From Euglena gracilis (Eukaryota > Euglenida > Euglenophyceae > Euglenales): a stretch of DNA of 64,000 bases. Shown here piece after piece: positions 31,501-40,767 of this stretch. Location of the stretch: assembly GCA_039621445.1 (NCBI GenBank), contig CP154956.1, forward strand, positions 51,887,386-51,951,385, read 5' to 3'. A program made the position numbers and the translations under genes. Every line of letters starts with the position of its first letter. Positions within the stretch are counted from its first letter, which is position 1. The notes below the pieces were generated by a model, which saw only the letters and a program-made list of their open reading frames with translations, had not been told where the DNA came from and ran no database searches.

Positions 31501-32486
31501 TCAAGGATATCCATCGTGAGGAGTTGGCGGGTAATGCAATGACTCTTGACCAACGCTGGAACTACGTTTCCAAGCAGTTGAAGCTATCACAGCTTCTTGG
31601 TCAGATTCAATCCGCGTATACCGCACACCCAACCGCTGGATTACCGGCTGGTTCGGTGAACGCATTGCAAAAATCACCGGTTTCACCCGCTTCACCGACC
31701 ACGGGATCGAAAACGCGATATCCGCGTTCTTCGGACCAAGCCACGGATAAAGTGTGCTTTTTGTGCAACAAATCGGGACATATGTCTCGGGAATGTCCTA
31801 ATCCTGAAGCGCGTAAGCGTATTCAGAGTCCGCGAGGCTCGACCTCATCACGAGGTTCGGGTTCCTCCGCGTTTTCACGCCAATCGGGCAATTCACGGTC
31901 ATCGGGTCCCCGTTCCGGTGGTATTAGCCCCCGGATCCCGTTCCGCGATGAGCGGAAACACGGTACCCCTCGGGGTAGGTCACCCGGTGCCCCGGCCAAG
32001 AAGCGTGATTCTCATCGCGAGACATCGCGATCGCGTTCGCGAAGCGGATCATCTTCTTCGCGATCGTCATCGGGAAAACCCCGATACACCGGTCATGGTC
32101 GACGGGATACCCGGTCACCACGACGGTTTGACGGGAAATCGGGAAACCGATCCCCCCGTTACCAAGATTCGCGACCCAAATCTCGGTGTTCGCTTTGTGG
32201 ATCGAGTGATCACCACTCATCCAAATGTCCGCGTTCTCGTTCTCCCCGCCCTGGCCAACGTCATCGCGGTATGAATCGCGGTGACAAGGGTCACTCCTCC
32301 AACCGCCATAAAGTCGGTTTCAAGATATCTTGTTTGGAGGATGACACCCCGGCTTCGGGCAGGGAGGGGGATGAGACCACGGATACCGATTTCGACGAGG
32401 CCCGCATGGCGGTGCGCACGTTGAAATCCGTTTATACCTCTAAAAGGCCCATAGCCGGCTATTCGGCCGGTTCGGACCTGGAGTAG
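28509..32486 (+). CDS. gag: A1 Gag polyprotein
   Basis: 1325 residues from the ATG at 28509 (MQSTGPNHQFNYAL); an upstream GTG is in frame, but the ATG is the better start. The N-terminal half is Gln/Leu-rich with coiled-coil character (LQHLSSLTVVGDEP; LQLQLQSDIGGINSAIAGLQ). The central gag/capsid-type block contains VKPQWDGDPTTWRQFFRDWE at about 31090. One CCHC knuckle (CFLCNKSGHMSREC) lies at about 31757 and a second Cys/His motif (CSLCGSSDHHSSKC) at about 32188, with an Arg/Ser-rich stretch between them. It ends in TAG. Intact. Confidence 0.9.
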   Translation: MQSTGPNHQFNYALLQASLQDIDQENGDWKLLCESASSSHADEAQLIQLSQLQHLSSLTVVGDEPSTSLASEANAASSALTLPQRGYSPLSAAMVQLHTPERPVVIPPPGFSGDGGLETPCFFQPPPALPPASPYRALPPPPDIGCYPVLPWQPETRLVVPEFSGTSQPMDDYGKGTGELLTAEDVQDIVARLPGDHPLVRQFNHVQQCVAECATALNKVLQFDEDNQKHVFTKLEHCWNYLQEVGRYCQRNFESAGIDLANFRETFDRICQQLPQNFRQISECMHEAETRNDSKFLHLHGSLQQLSGQMESCSSALLHLQQQLHVRDSSSATSSSGGFVSMDHFTTLSATFHESQHRIMQLCDETEKFRQFQSQANENFAPHTYVRQLEERLSRLEQKTCYCDANRVGLSNLSAKVAEMAQRQDSLQLQLQSDIGGINSAIAGLQQSYSALSHRVPDISGIQTAIGELQTRYASVSTKITEMQSLPAGSSSRITENPDFQAFYDKMLTNNQETLQDFCNSLLRLEESVNRNARSTQSEITRLDERISALLDNPQPGNLPMGTTTVLSDNPAPVAPTTTPTKVTSPLQILSNAVKALMGQLQLLDKSHGKLVQDVTGISERIPHLDDFSRYRKRIRALEDEVDRICGQLQLVEHLEQSVHDLSVGLDNVSNQQRVSHRNSAVCIAEDTPNVPESRFHNPALGAHAPPPPVSRVSPSAIPRIVPPLALSTTQNQFSDEFPITGTEFSENTAIPPSLHQEIHHSMLVRGMSQTRTPGVGHMLHARHTPTPECPPITGDQQGLRPDFRYQDSPSPEISRFRQESGKDTLGARAYPGPNPRNTTEGQRVFQKDFKGTIAIANKVKPQWDGDPTTWRQFFRDWEYYWALKGPTQDTNPEVIKMEFIDCLPRDEKERARQLVIRYRVSFDDLVEQYASTSSSLVARITLETKWRQCAPPDRKWKSIDLWYAKWLGLAAEVDELSEKQMREQFDAVLMHFTPSLIKDIHREELAGNAMTLDQRWNYVSKQLKLSQLLGQIQSAYTAHPTAGLPAGSVNALQKSPVSPASPTTGSKTRYPRSSDQATDKVCFLCNKSGHMSRECPNPEARKRIQSPRGSTSSRGSGSSAFSRQSGNSRSSGPRSGGISPRIPFRDERKHGTPRGRSPGAPAKKRDSHRETSRSRSRSGSSSSRSSSGKPRYTGHGRRDTRSPRRFDGKSGNRSPRYQDSRPKSRCSLCGSSDHHSSKCPRSRSPRPGQRHRGMNRGDKGHSSNRHKVGFKISCLEDDTPASGREGDETTDTDFDEARMAVRTLKSVYTSKRPIAGYSAGSDLE

Positions 32487-32531
32487 GGGAGCCCGAGGTC
32501 CGAGGGCACGGACCTCTGGGCTGATGAACAG

Positions 32532-35500
32532 ATGGAGGTAGGACCTGATCAACCCTGCCCCCCCTGCCCATCTGCCTTCCTGGTCGGTACCCGGAAAATT
32601 TTCGGGTCCCCCACCCCCCACTCCAACTTTCCGCTCGGAATGTTGTGCAAAGTAGGAAAGGGTTCATGGGAAAGCTGGCAAGAAAACGTATTTTCGCCAG
32701 ACCCTTCACTTTGCTTACCCCCCATGGAACTTTTGGTCCAAGCGGAAATCAAAATCCAAAATTTTTGTGCAAAAGTCAAAATTCTCATTGACACTGGTTG
32801 TCGCATTGCACTACTTTTTCGGTTCGGGTTGATACCAACCCCCCTCTTGGTGAAAGCCAAGAAGCCGATCAAAATTACGACGGCTGACAACACCCCCATG
32901 TGCGGTGGTGACTTGGGATGCTTTTTGGACATAGTCCTACCCCTCATCCCCAAGCACCACTCACACCCCCCCCAACCGCAAAATTTTCCGGATACCTGGG
33001 GATACGAATCCGGAATCCATGGTTCTGACGTAATTCTGGGATACCCCTTTTTACGTCAGCACCGGCTGGTAGTGGATTGCCACTCCCACGGTTTGCGCAC
33101 ATCACCATTCTCTTCATTGCCCCCCAAACCTTCATCACCCGTGGCGTCAACCGCGACAGCCACCAATTTTTCCACACCGTTTTCAAAAACTTTTACCCCG
33201 TTACCAACCACACCAACCAACGTTTTCCACACCGGGTGTACCGAGAAAGTTCACCCCCTGCCCACTACCATACCAACTTCCGTTCCCCATGAGGCAGGGC
33301 AAGCGAGTAGCGGTACCCCCCTCGTTCCACTGGGTTACAAGACGAAAGCCCAAAGGCCTGAAGTGATCACGGTGTCGAGTAGTCGCCCAGCTGCACTAAT
33401 ACCACGTTTTCCACCAGATGTATCGCTTTCAGATACATCTGTACACCCCCCAGCAGCTACAAAAGCGCATCCCAACTTTTACACACACCCCCACCAGACC
33501 AACATGCGCGACCAGGACCACTACTCCGACACTTCCTTCCAATGTGTGCACTGTAGGAGAATTTCCGCCCAGCCAGATTTCGATTGTGGATGTCTAGTCC
33601 AAACACCAACACTAATCCCGATTTCGCGTAACCATACACTTGGTTGCGGATCGCAATGCGCGACCGTACATCAAGTGCTCCAACAACGAGGTATTGCCTT
33701 GTTGTTTGGGACCGCGAAATCCGTGTCACACACCTCCCCCACCTCCATCTGGCATGATATGGACTGGGTATGCACCCATCCAACCCATCAACCCTTGGGA
33801 ATGCCCCTTGGGAGTGTGGATGACACACCCTTGACCTATGTTTGCGGATCCCTGAATTGCGTTACCGCTCTTCAACCCGCGAACCAGGTCGACACCTACG
33901 CGATGCGCGTATGGAACGCATTTAATTTTGGTCAATACCGTATTTTGGAGGAATGGTTCTCCAAAATCGCGGCTTTGGCTGATTCCTTCGATTTGTCGTT
34001 GGAAATTGATGCGTTCTCATCAAAAGCGCATGCGCGCTTGTCGCGATATTGGTCGCGACATACCAACGCATTTCTTAAATTCTGGGGTGATACGGTGCTG
34101 TGGATGCACCCTCCCCCAAAACTTATCCCGGATGTGGTGGAGAAAATCCTCCGCGATGAAGCGCGAGGAGCTCTCCTCATACCCGTCAATCCGAATGCGG
34201 ATTGGTTTCACCAACTATCCTATGTGTGTTTTCATTGGTGGGATTTACCCGCTGATGTACCACTATTTGAGGATTTTTGTGGTATATTATTACCACCTGT
34301 CAAAGAAATCATTTTTCGCGTTTGTTTCTTTGACGCATTCGGAATATCCGATGTGCGTGTGCCAAGATACCTTGGTACCAATGGGGATGCCACACCCTCA
34401 ACGCAGATTTCTGCGGTCATTGAGAGTGCGGACCAACATCCCAAGTCCGCTGATTATTGTTCGCGAATTGCTCGCGAATTCCATGGTGTACTGGATAACC
34501 CAGTTTACGCCTGCGACATCGACCCCGCGATTCGCGGTCCGTTCGGTGTTTGCAAAATCGAGCTCAAGGATGGCGCTAAACCTATGCACCGGAAATTCTT
34601 CCGTTGCTCGGGTGAACGCGAACAGGCTCTCAACGAGATGATTGAGAAGCTCATCCAGCGGAAGTGGATTATCCCTTCCAAGAGCGAGTGGACATCACAA
34701 GCTTTTGTGGTGCCCAAACCCGCTGACCAGTCTGGTCAGAAGAAGTGGAGACTGGTGCTGGATTACCGGTACCTGAACTCCCAAACGAAGGATGACCCCT
34801 TCCCGTTACCGCTGATCGAGGATTTGATCACAAAACAATCGGATAACCGGTTGTGGTCAATCTTTGATCTGGAAGACGGTTTCCATCAGATGCATTTGCA
34901 TCCTGATTCGCAACCGTACACGGCATTCGTGACATCCAAGGGTGTGTACCAATGGACGGTACTCCCCATGGGTGTTAAGAATGGCCCAGCCATGTTTCAA
35001 CGCATGATCCAGTGGGTTTTGCGCGATTTACCGTTTGCTCTGGTGTACATCGATGATGTACTGGTGGGAACCCAACCGCCATCCGCGAAATCGGGCGAGG
35101 ATATCCTCGACCCGCATTATCGCGATGTGCGCGCGGTATTATCCGCGTTCCAAAAGCATGTGCTTTTTGTGAAGGGTTCCAAAATGCACCTGTTTCGCAA
35201 AATTATTAAGTTTTGCGGGCACATCCTGAGCAACGGGCAGCGTAAAGCCGCACCCAGTAAGATGGAGGCCATTAAGAAATGGACTCCTGAGGTCATTAAG
35301 ACCTTAACGCATTTAAAGGGATTTTTGGGATTAGCCCAATACTACGCGATTTACATGAAAGATTTCGCGAAAATCGCGGTACCCCTAACCCGACAACTCA
35401 AAAATCGGACACCCGATAACGCAAAAGTCATTTGGGATGACCAAATGCGCGAGGCCTTGAATAAAATCAAGGACTTGCTCCTCGAGAACGTGGTTCTCGA

Positions 35501-35846
35501 TATCGCGGATCCATACAAACCGTATGTCCTGGAGGTCGACAGCAGCGATTACGCTGTTGGCGGGGTTCTTAGCCAGCATAATGCGGCGAATGAACTCCGA
35601 CCTGTGGCTTTCTTCAGCAGGAAGCTACAGGGCGACAACGGGAAAGGACAGGTTAAATGGAGCATTCGCGAAAAGGAGACATATGCCATTGTGCTAATTC
35701 TCCAGAAGTTCCGCAGCTGGATAGCCAGCAGCCTGGTCCAGATACTGGTGTTGACGGATCATGAGAGCCTTCAACACTGGTATACCGAGGACCTGAACAA
35801 GGCCATGTCATCAGTGGCAGAAGATGCCGATGGCATGAGTTCTTGA
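32532..35846 (+). CDS. pol: A1 Pol: protease, Dam-like domain, reverse transcriptase, RNase H
   Basis: 1104 codons, starting 45 bases after gag. The aspartic protease has DTG at residues 87-89 ([15 protein letters not shown]). The Dam-like block, about residues 488-590, has [18 protein letters not shown], then LWMHPPPKL, where phage Dam enzymes have DPPY/NPPY-type motifs. RT has [15 protein letters not shown] and YIDDVLVG near residue 838. RNase H has [17 protein letters not shown] near residue 998. The frame closes within the tether where [12 protein letters not shown] would be read one frame back; the integrase ORF overlaps by 4 bases. The HPPP variant may not be catalytic. Confidence 0.9.
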   Translation: MEVGPDQPCPPCPSAFLVGTRKIFGSPTPHSNFPLGMLCKVGKGSWESWQENVFSPDPSLCLPPMELLVQAEIKIQNFCAKVKILIDTGCRIALLFRFGLIPTPLLVKAKKPIKITTADNTPMCGGDLGCFLDIVLPLIPKHHSHPPQPQNFPDTWGYESGIHGSDVILGYPFLRQHRLVVDCHSHGLRTSPFSSLPPKPSSPVASTATATNFSTPFSKTFTPLPTTPTNVFHTGCTEKVHPLPTTIPTSVPHEAGQASSGTPLVPLGYKTKAQRPEVITVSSSRPAALIPRFPPDVSLSDTSVHPPAATKAHPNFYTHPHQTNMRDQDHYSDTSFQCVHCRRISAQPDFDCGCLVQTPTLIPISRNHTLGCGSQCATVHQVLQQRGIALLFGTAKSVSHTSPTSIWHDMDWVCTHPTHQPLGMPLGSVDDTPLTYVCGSLNCVTALQPANQVDTYAMRVWNAFNFGQYRILEEWFSKIAALADSFDLSLEIDAFSSKAHARLSRYWSRHTNAFLKFWGDTVLWMHPPPKLIPDVVEKILRDEARGALLIPVNPNADWFHQLSYVCFHWWDLPADVPLFEDFCGILLPPVKEIIFRVCFFDAFGISDVRVPRYLGTNGDATPSTQISAVIESADQHPKSADYCSRIAREFHGVLDNPVYACDIDPAIRGPFGVCKIELKDGAKPMHRKFFRCSGEREQALNEMIEKLIQRKWIIPSKSEWTSQAFVVPKPADQSGQKKWRLVLDYRYLNSQTKDDPFPLPLIEDLITKQSDNRLWSIFDLEDGFHQMHLHPDSQPYTAFVTSKGVYQWTVLPMGVKNGPAMFQRMIQWVLRDLPFALVYIDDVLVGTQPPSAKSGEDILDPHYRDVRAVLSAFQKHVLFVKGSKMHLFRKIIKFCGHILSNGQRKAAPSKMEAIKKWTPEVIKTLTHLKGFLGLAQYYAIYMKDFAKIAVPLTRQLKNRTPDNAKVIWDDQMREALNKIKDLLLENVVLDIADPYKPYVLEVDSSDYAVGGVLSQHNAANELRPVAFFSRKLQGDNGKGQVKWSIREKETYAIVLILQKFRSWIASSLVQILVLTDHESLQHWYTEDLNKAMSSVAEDADGMSS

Positions 35847-37612
35847 GCCAGTTTAACCTGGTGGTAGTTTATACCCCAGGTCATACGCAAAAAGTTGCGG
35901 ATCCTCTCAGCCGAGCCCCCTGGTATTATCCTGGGAACCCGGATGAGGGTGATGCGACTTTTCATGGCAGCCATGAGGCTGACCAGTTCGCACGTCGATC
36001 CGACGCTGCGGACAACATGCTCGATTCACTACCGGTTTCCCGGGTGTATCGCAGCATCGCCATTTCACCATTGCGTGGAAGGCGCCGGCGTGGACGCACT
36101 GCCGGACCCCGTCGCATTACGCGTACGGAAACTCCTACCCCCCTATTTTTCCGCGAATGGGATTATTCGCGTGACCCTATTTATAGTACCATTGTGAATA
36201 GACTTCGTAATGGTGAATCCATAGAGAATTACTCTCTATCACCATTGCGGCTTATTTTCCGGAATGATTCTGGTTATAAATATTGTATACCCCAAGACCT
36301 GGTTGATGATGTGATTTTGAGCTATCACAACCATGGTCACCCTGGGGCCCCCAAACTTCTTTCACTAGTGGGTCGCAGATATTGCACAACCCTGAGTGAA
36401 AAAGAATTATATTCGCGCTGTTTGCGAATTTCGCAACGGTGCCAAATTTGTCAGGCTGTGAAACCGCGCAGAGGTACCCCCCCTGGTACGATGGACTTTT
36501 TCCCCGTACCACCTGACATTTTTACGTCCCTCTGCATGGATTTTCTCGAACTTGAACCTTGCAAAGGATCAGATGACAAAATTTACGATTACGTTTTTGT
36601 TGTCGTCTGTCGGCTGAGTGGGTACATAGTAGCCATTCCATGCCGGAAAGCAGGGTTGACAGCCCAAATTTTGGCATCCATATTCCTGGAGAAATGCATC
36701 TGCTTAATGGGTTTACCGAACGAAATCGTGAGTGATCAAGATCACTTGATCTCTTCGCGGTTTTTCACAACTTTGTGCGGTTTACTCGGCATTGAGCAGC
36801 ATTTTTCCATTATATACCGCCCGAAAGGCAATGGTAGAGCCGAGGCAGCCGTGAAATCCGTTGTCAATATGCTTCGCCTTTCACTGGCTGACTCGGGTAA
36901 GAATTGGTTATCCGTTCTTCATTGGTGTTTATTTTACATCAATACCTTGCCAGGGTTGGTATTACCACACTCACCGTATAAAATTGTTTTCGGACGAGAC
37001 CCTCCGGCCATAGGGGATATCCCCTCGGAGAGACCCGCCCGAAGTAGCGTCAGCTGTGAAACGTGGTTTGCAGAAGTGGAATCACTCCGCTCTGCAGTCC
37101 AATCACGTATCACAGAAATTCATTCCAACAAACGGAAATCGTTTTTACAAAACTTCAACACACCTGTGTATAGTCCAGGTGACCGCGTGTGGGTACGGAA
37201 TAACCGCACCCGCATGCAATCTTCCAAGCTAGATCCTCTTTGGCTCGGCCCATGCGAAATTTTGGAGAGGTTAGGTAGTAGCGGGCGATATAAAGTTGCC
37301 TTGCCCAACGGGATTGAGGACGTCCATATGGACGACTTCAAACCGTACCTAAGCCCCCCAGACGGAAAAGCTATCCCCTGCCTATATTTCAAGCCCCGTT
37401 CCAGATTACCTGAAACGGACGACTTTGTGGTCGATAAGATAATAGACCACAAGGTCGACAGGGGTGTGCACTACTGGAAAGTTCGCTGGAAAGGGTATGG
37501 GCCAGAGGAGGACACTTGGGAGCCAGCATCCAGTTTTGTTGGATATGTCCAACAGGATTGGAAGCTGTGGAACAAGCGCAATAACATAGACATAAACATA
37601 AACACCTTCTGA
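35843..37612 (+). CDS. int: A1 integrase with chromodomain
   Basis: The frame opens at the tether ([20 protein letters not shown]), in -1 relation to the upstream pol frame, so either a programmed -1 shift or a one-base mutation joins them. The zinc-binding N-terminus has [10 protein letters not shown] and [12 protein letters not shown]. The DDE core has [25 protein letters not shown] and [13 protein letters not shown]. The chromodomain has [20 protein letters not shown]. Integrase inserts the cDNA; the chromodomain probably reads histone marks. The A2 copy at 1-1975 is the same segment in decay. Confidence 0.9.
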   Translation: MSQFNLVVVYTPGHTQKVADPLSRAPWYYPGNPDEGDATFHGSHEADQFARRSDAADNMLDSLPVSRVYRSIAISPLRGRRRRGRTAGPRRITRTETPTPLFFREWDYSRDPIYSTIVNRLRNGESIENYSLSPLRLIFRNDSGYKYCIPQDLVDDVILSYHNHGHPGAPKLLSLVGRRYCTTLSEKELYSRCLRISQRCQICQAVKPRRGTPPGTMDFFPVPPDIFTSLCMDFLELEPCKGSDDKIYDYVFVVVCRLSGYIVAIPCRKAGLTAQILASIFLEKCICLMGLPNEIVSDQDHLISSRFFTTLCGLLGIEQHFSIIYRPKGNGRAEAAVKSVVNMLRLSLADSGKNWLSVLHWCLFYINTLPGLVLPHSPYKIVFGRDPPAIGDIPSERPARSSVSCETWFAEVESLRSAVQSRITEIHSNKRKSFLQNFNTPVYSPGDRVWVRNNRTRMQSSKLDPLWLGPCEILERLGSSGRYKVALPNGIEDVHMDDFKPYLSPPDGKAIPCLYFKPRSRLPETDDFVVDKIIDHKVDRGVHYWKVRWKGYGPEEDTWEPASSFVGYVQQDWKLWNKRNNIDININTF

Positions 37613-37807
37613 AACGATTTCGTTTTGGAGAATGCGTGTGTTTTATGTGAATGTTTCGCGTTTATACCCCCCCCTGCACTTCATTATTTCTCTATCTTTC
37701 TCGCAGAGTTTTGATTAAGATAGAAGCCTTGCTTTTTCAGTGCTCTCGCACTCAAATCGACTGACAACAAGGTTACCCTTAGTTGTCGTCGTCGTTCGGG
37801 TAGCATC
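37613..37807 (+). promoter_or_regulatory. A1 spacer with putative 3' splice acceptor before ORF3
   Basis: TTATTTCTCTATCTTTCTCG then CAG ends at about 37706, followed 102 bases later by the ORF3 ATG (37808). The same tract-CAG-ATG arrangement precedes ORF3 in A2 (2033-2100). No other ORF start lies between. This suggests the downstream ORFs are expressed from a spliced RNA, in the way retroviral env is. Donor not identified. Confidence 0.4.
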
Positions 37808-39658
37808 ATGCTGCCTGGGCGCGGACCTGGACCAGGTCCACCATGGCCGCAGCCTTCTGGCGCGCCATACCCCCAGTACCCTCAGTATGCTGAGGCCCCG
37901 ATTCCGGGTGCCCCACATGCTGAGAGGGTTTCAGCCCCGGTATTCGCCGCGGCTACCAGCAGCCGGTCCGCATATGCGGTACCAGATCCATCTGCCGTCC
38001 AGCAGCCGGCACCTCAGCCACCAGTGCAGCGCAGATCGCGCCTGCCCCCGTATGCGGGAGAGATGATCTTCCGCACTACGGAGACGTTGGAGCGGGCGAT
38101 GCGTATGTGCGCACACCCCCCAACGGAGCCCTTTATGCAAGCCCTTTGGGATGCATACTGTGCTCAGTTGTTGGTGGTAGCCAACACCCCTGTGGCTCAG
38201 TGGTGTCCCTGTGGTCAGGCCCTGATGACAGGGAGACGGTATTTCTCGTCCGCAGCCGATTCCGGCTTCGAACCCGGCGAGACCATGATGGACCTGGGCG
38301 TGTATGTGCCGCCCATGCTGCAAACGCAGACGCCGGTGGGATCCCACACCGTGCATATGCGTGAGCACACGCCCCCACCGGTAGGTGAGGCTGTGCATGT
38401 CCCACCTGGGATGACGAGAATTTTTGCTCGCCCGCCCTCGCCGCAGCGAATGCCGCCGCGCGAGCCGCCAGCGGAGCAATTTGTCTCGCGGTACGCGACG
38501 CACGCGGATTACCCGCGCGGCGCACGCGTGCTCCCAGCCGGACAGTCGGACGTGCCCTCTGAGGCATACGTCCAACACATGTTCATGCACTGGATGCCAC
38601 AAGCATCATCGGTCGCCCCTGCCCCTGGCGTTGAGCCACGGAGGCAGGAGGAGCCCATAGTGGTGGAGGATGAACCTCCCCACCGTGAGGCAGCCCGACC
38701 GCCCAGTGCAGCCCCTGTCCAGACTGGGGATGTCCCCCGTCGGCAGGAGGCTCCCTACTATCATATGGCACCTCCGGGAACCGAGCAGGATGAGCTTGCT
38801 CGGCACTTCCTGCAGGAGCCAGTATTCGCGTCTGAAGAGCACCGGACGAGGTATTACGCCTCTCTGGCTGCCCTTCAGGGTCGTGGATACACCCCCTACC
38901 ATCCGTACCAGCCGCAGCTGCGGGTGGCGACCCCGGTATTACCCGGTGAGCCCCCGGCAGGAGCGGCAGGATTACCTGCCACCCTGAAGCGCGATAGGGT
39001 TACGGAGAACCTTACCCCACAGCCCAGGCGACCCAGCCCACGGGACGCGGAAGGCGGTGCGGCAATGCAGGTGGAAGCCAGCCAGGATACCCCGGCTGGG
39101 CAACCACCGGCAGTGGCACAGGCAGCGATGAGCCGTCCTGTTGCCGCAATGCCACCACCGATCCCTCCGGTATGGAAGGAGCCGCGACCCCCTACGCCGA
39201 AACCAAGCCCACGCCAGGCTCCTAGCCAGCGCCCAGCCACGCCGTCACCGCGACGTGCAGCGGAACGGCAAGGTCCCTCCCCAGAGATGGAATGGGAAGG
39301 TACCGAACCGACTCCTGCCGCACCGAGCGCCCGACCCTCTGGTATTCGCCAGACAGGGAAGGACAAAGGTAAGGCTGAGGGCAAAGGCAAGGGAGAAGGC
39401 AAAGGCGTGGCCGGCAAAGGTAAGGGTGAGGGCAAGGGTAAGGGTACAGCCCGTGAGGAGGAGGAAGAACCAGCAGAAGTCCTCTCGGACTTTGAGCAAA
39501 TGCTCAGGTTCAAGGAGGAGCTGGAGGACGAAGGCTGGCGAATGCAGCATGATTACCATGTTGCAGGAAACCGCCCCGTCACCCCTCCGGAGGCAGTCAT
39601 CGAGGTGGTATTACACCACACCGAAAAACAGAGTCAGACAATTCCATTACGGAATTGA
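37808..39658 (+). CDS. A1 ORF3, unknown Pro-rich protein
   Basis: 616 residues (MLPGRGPGPGPPWPQPSGAP). Pro/Ala/Gln-rich except for a conserved block, about residues 75-175, with ETLERAMRMCA, WCPCGQALMTGRRYF and MREHTPPPVGE. A2 keeps this block, which argues that it was selected. The C-terminus has KGKGEGKGKGTAREEEEEPA, then FEQMLRFKEELEDEG. The Gly/Lys repeat resembles the tail of element B Gag and could bind nucleic acid. No membrane segment or signal peptide is seen, so an envelope role is not supported. Confidence 0.75.
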   Translation: MLPGRGPGPGPPWPQPSGAPYPQYPQYAEAPIPGAPHAERVSAPVFAAATSSRSAYAVPDPSAVQQPAPQPPVQRRSRLPPYAGEMIFRTTETLERAMRMCAHPPTEPFMQALWDAYCAQLLVVANTPVAQWCPCGQALMTGRRYFSSAADSGFEPGETMMDLGVYVPPMLQTQTPVGSHTVHMREHTPPPVGEAVHVPPGMTRIFARPPSPQRMPPREPPAEQFVSRYATHADYPRGARVLPAGQSDVPSEAYVQHMFMHWMPQASSVAPAPGVEPRRQEEPIVVEDEPPHREAARPPSAAPVQTGDVPRRQEAPYYHMAPPGTEQDELARHFLQEPVFASEEHRTRYYASLAALQGRGYTPYHPYQPQLRVATPVLPGEPPAGAAGLPATLKRDRVTENLTPQPRRPSPRDAEGGAAMQVEASQDTPAGQPPAVAQAAMSRPVAAMPPPIPPVWKEPRPPTPKPSPRQAPSQRPATPSPRRAAERQGPSPEMEWEGTEPTPAAPSARPSGIRQTGKDKGKAEGKGKGEGKGVAGKGKGEGKGKGTAREEEEEPAEVLSDFEQMLRFKEELEDEGWRMQHDYHVAGNRPVTPPEAVIEVVLHHTEKQSQTIPLRN

Positions 39659-40767
39659 CCTGTACGCCTTCGAAGGTGAAGGTGGCAGACCCTTGCTGGA
39701 TGCCCCAGCCGGGTTTCTGGGAACTCTGGTTTTGGCTGGGATACCCCTGCCAGAACTGGGGTCTCTTCAGCGACTCCACTGGCCGCAGTTACCTGCACCA
39801 GTTAGGATTTCGGGACCAGCATGTGTTGGCCCGAAGGCTGAAGGCAATCTTCGACTGTATTCACACAGTCGGGCCCCTCGGTGTGCAGTGGAAATACTAC
39901 CCACTGAACCCCGACATCGAACGCCTGATCGAGGTGTTGTGGTGCAACAACCTCCAGGTGTGGCTGGTGAGCCATTACGGCTCCACCTTCCGCGTTAAGC
40001 GCGTTTCCCTGGCTTACCCACAGAGGTATGACCTCTGTTGTAAGTATTGCCGGCAGGAGTTTCCTGTCGACTTCTGGGGATTCGGCGTACGCGGAAGTCC
40101 TCCACCGCCTCGGGATAACCCGGGCCTGGAGATGGGACGCCGCATGCTTATGCATGTGTGCCGCGACGCCCCGGATGTCCAGGGCAAAAGTCGCCGCGTC
40201 CATAAGCAGCGTATTTTTATGCTGCAACAGTTCTGGTGGCGAGCCTGGACCACCTACGTCATGGAGGTGTATATACATCTCCGTGACCCCCAGGACGATA
40301 GGCCTGGTATGGAAAGCTTGCCACCAGACTACGGCGACCCCGTTGAGGGACCTCGTCGTCGTCGGGTTATCGCCGACCTGCGCCCCAACTGGCACCTGGC
40401 CGGGATAGACCTGGAGGAACATTTGAGGCGACAGTTTGGCGGTACCCTCGACAGGGAGGTATTCCTCCAGCTGATGAATCACCCGAAGGCCATCCTCGAC
40501 CTGGGTATGCCGATTCTGGCATGCGTGCAGGAGTTCGAGGACGGGTTTTTCGAGGTCTGGGAAGACACGCGTTACCGCGGCTTCCTGGGCCCGAACAGGC
40601 CTGCCAACGCGCTGGGTGCAGCCATCATGGCCGCCACCCTGGCCCAACAGCGCCAGCAGCAGCACGCTGGCCTTTTACAGGCTGGCGGATGCCCAGGGAT
40701 GCCGATGGCACCCCGACGATCCTCGTTCGCCCGAGGATCTGCGCGCCTTCATCGCCCCAGAGGATGA
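39655..40767 (+). CDS. A1 ORF4, unknown protein
   Basis: 370 codons, with no natural ATG at the listed start (TTG overlapping the ORF3 stop). The true N-terminus is probably upstream in another frame: A2 reads YAFEG and the GFW block in one frame, but in A1 they are split, so A1 has an indel near 39710 or a frameshift signal. Conserved blocks: LGYPCQNWGLF, FDCIHTVGPLGVQWKYYPL, CCKYCRQEFPVDFWGFGV, QQFWWRAWTTYVMEVYIHL, EHLRRQFGGTLDREVFLQLM. The pairs of Cys could bind zinc. A2 and A3 both retain parts. No family recognised. Confidence 0.7.
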   Translation: MTCTPSKVKVADPCWMPQPGFWELWFWLGYPCQNWGLFSDSTGRSYLHQLGFRDQHVLARRLKAIFDCIHTVGPLGVQWKYYPLNPDIERLIEVLWCNNLQVWLVSHYGSTFRVKRVSLAYPQRYDLCCKYCRQEFPVDFWGFGVRGSPPPPRDNPGLEMGRRMLMHVCRDAPDVQGKSRRVHKQRIFMLQQFWWRAWTTYVMEVYIHLRDPQDDRPGMESLPPDYGDPVEGPRRRRVIADLRPNWHLAGIDLEEHLRRQFGGTLDREVFLQLMNHPKAILDLGMPILACVQEFEDGFFEVWEDTRYRGFLGPNRPANALGAAIMAATLAQQRQQQHAGLLQAGGCPGMPMAPRRSSFARGSARLHRPRG

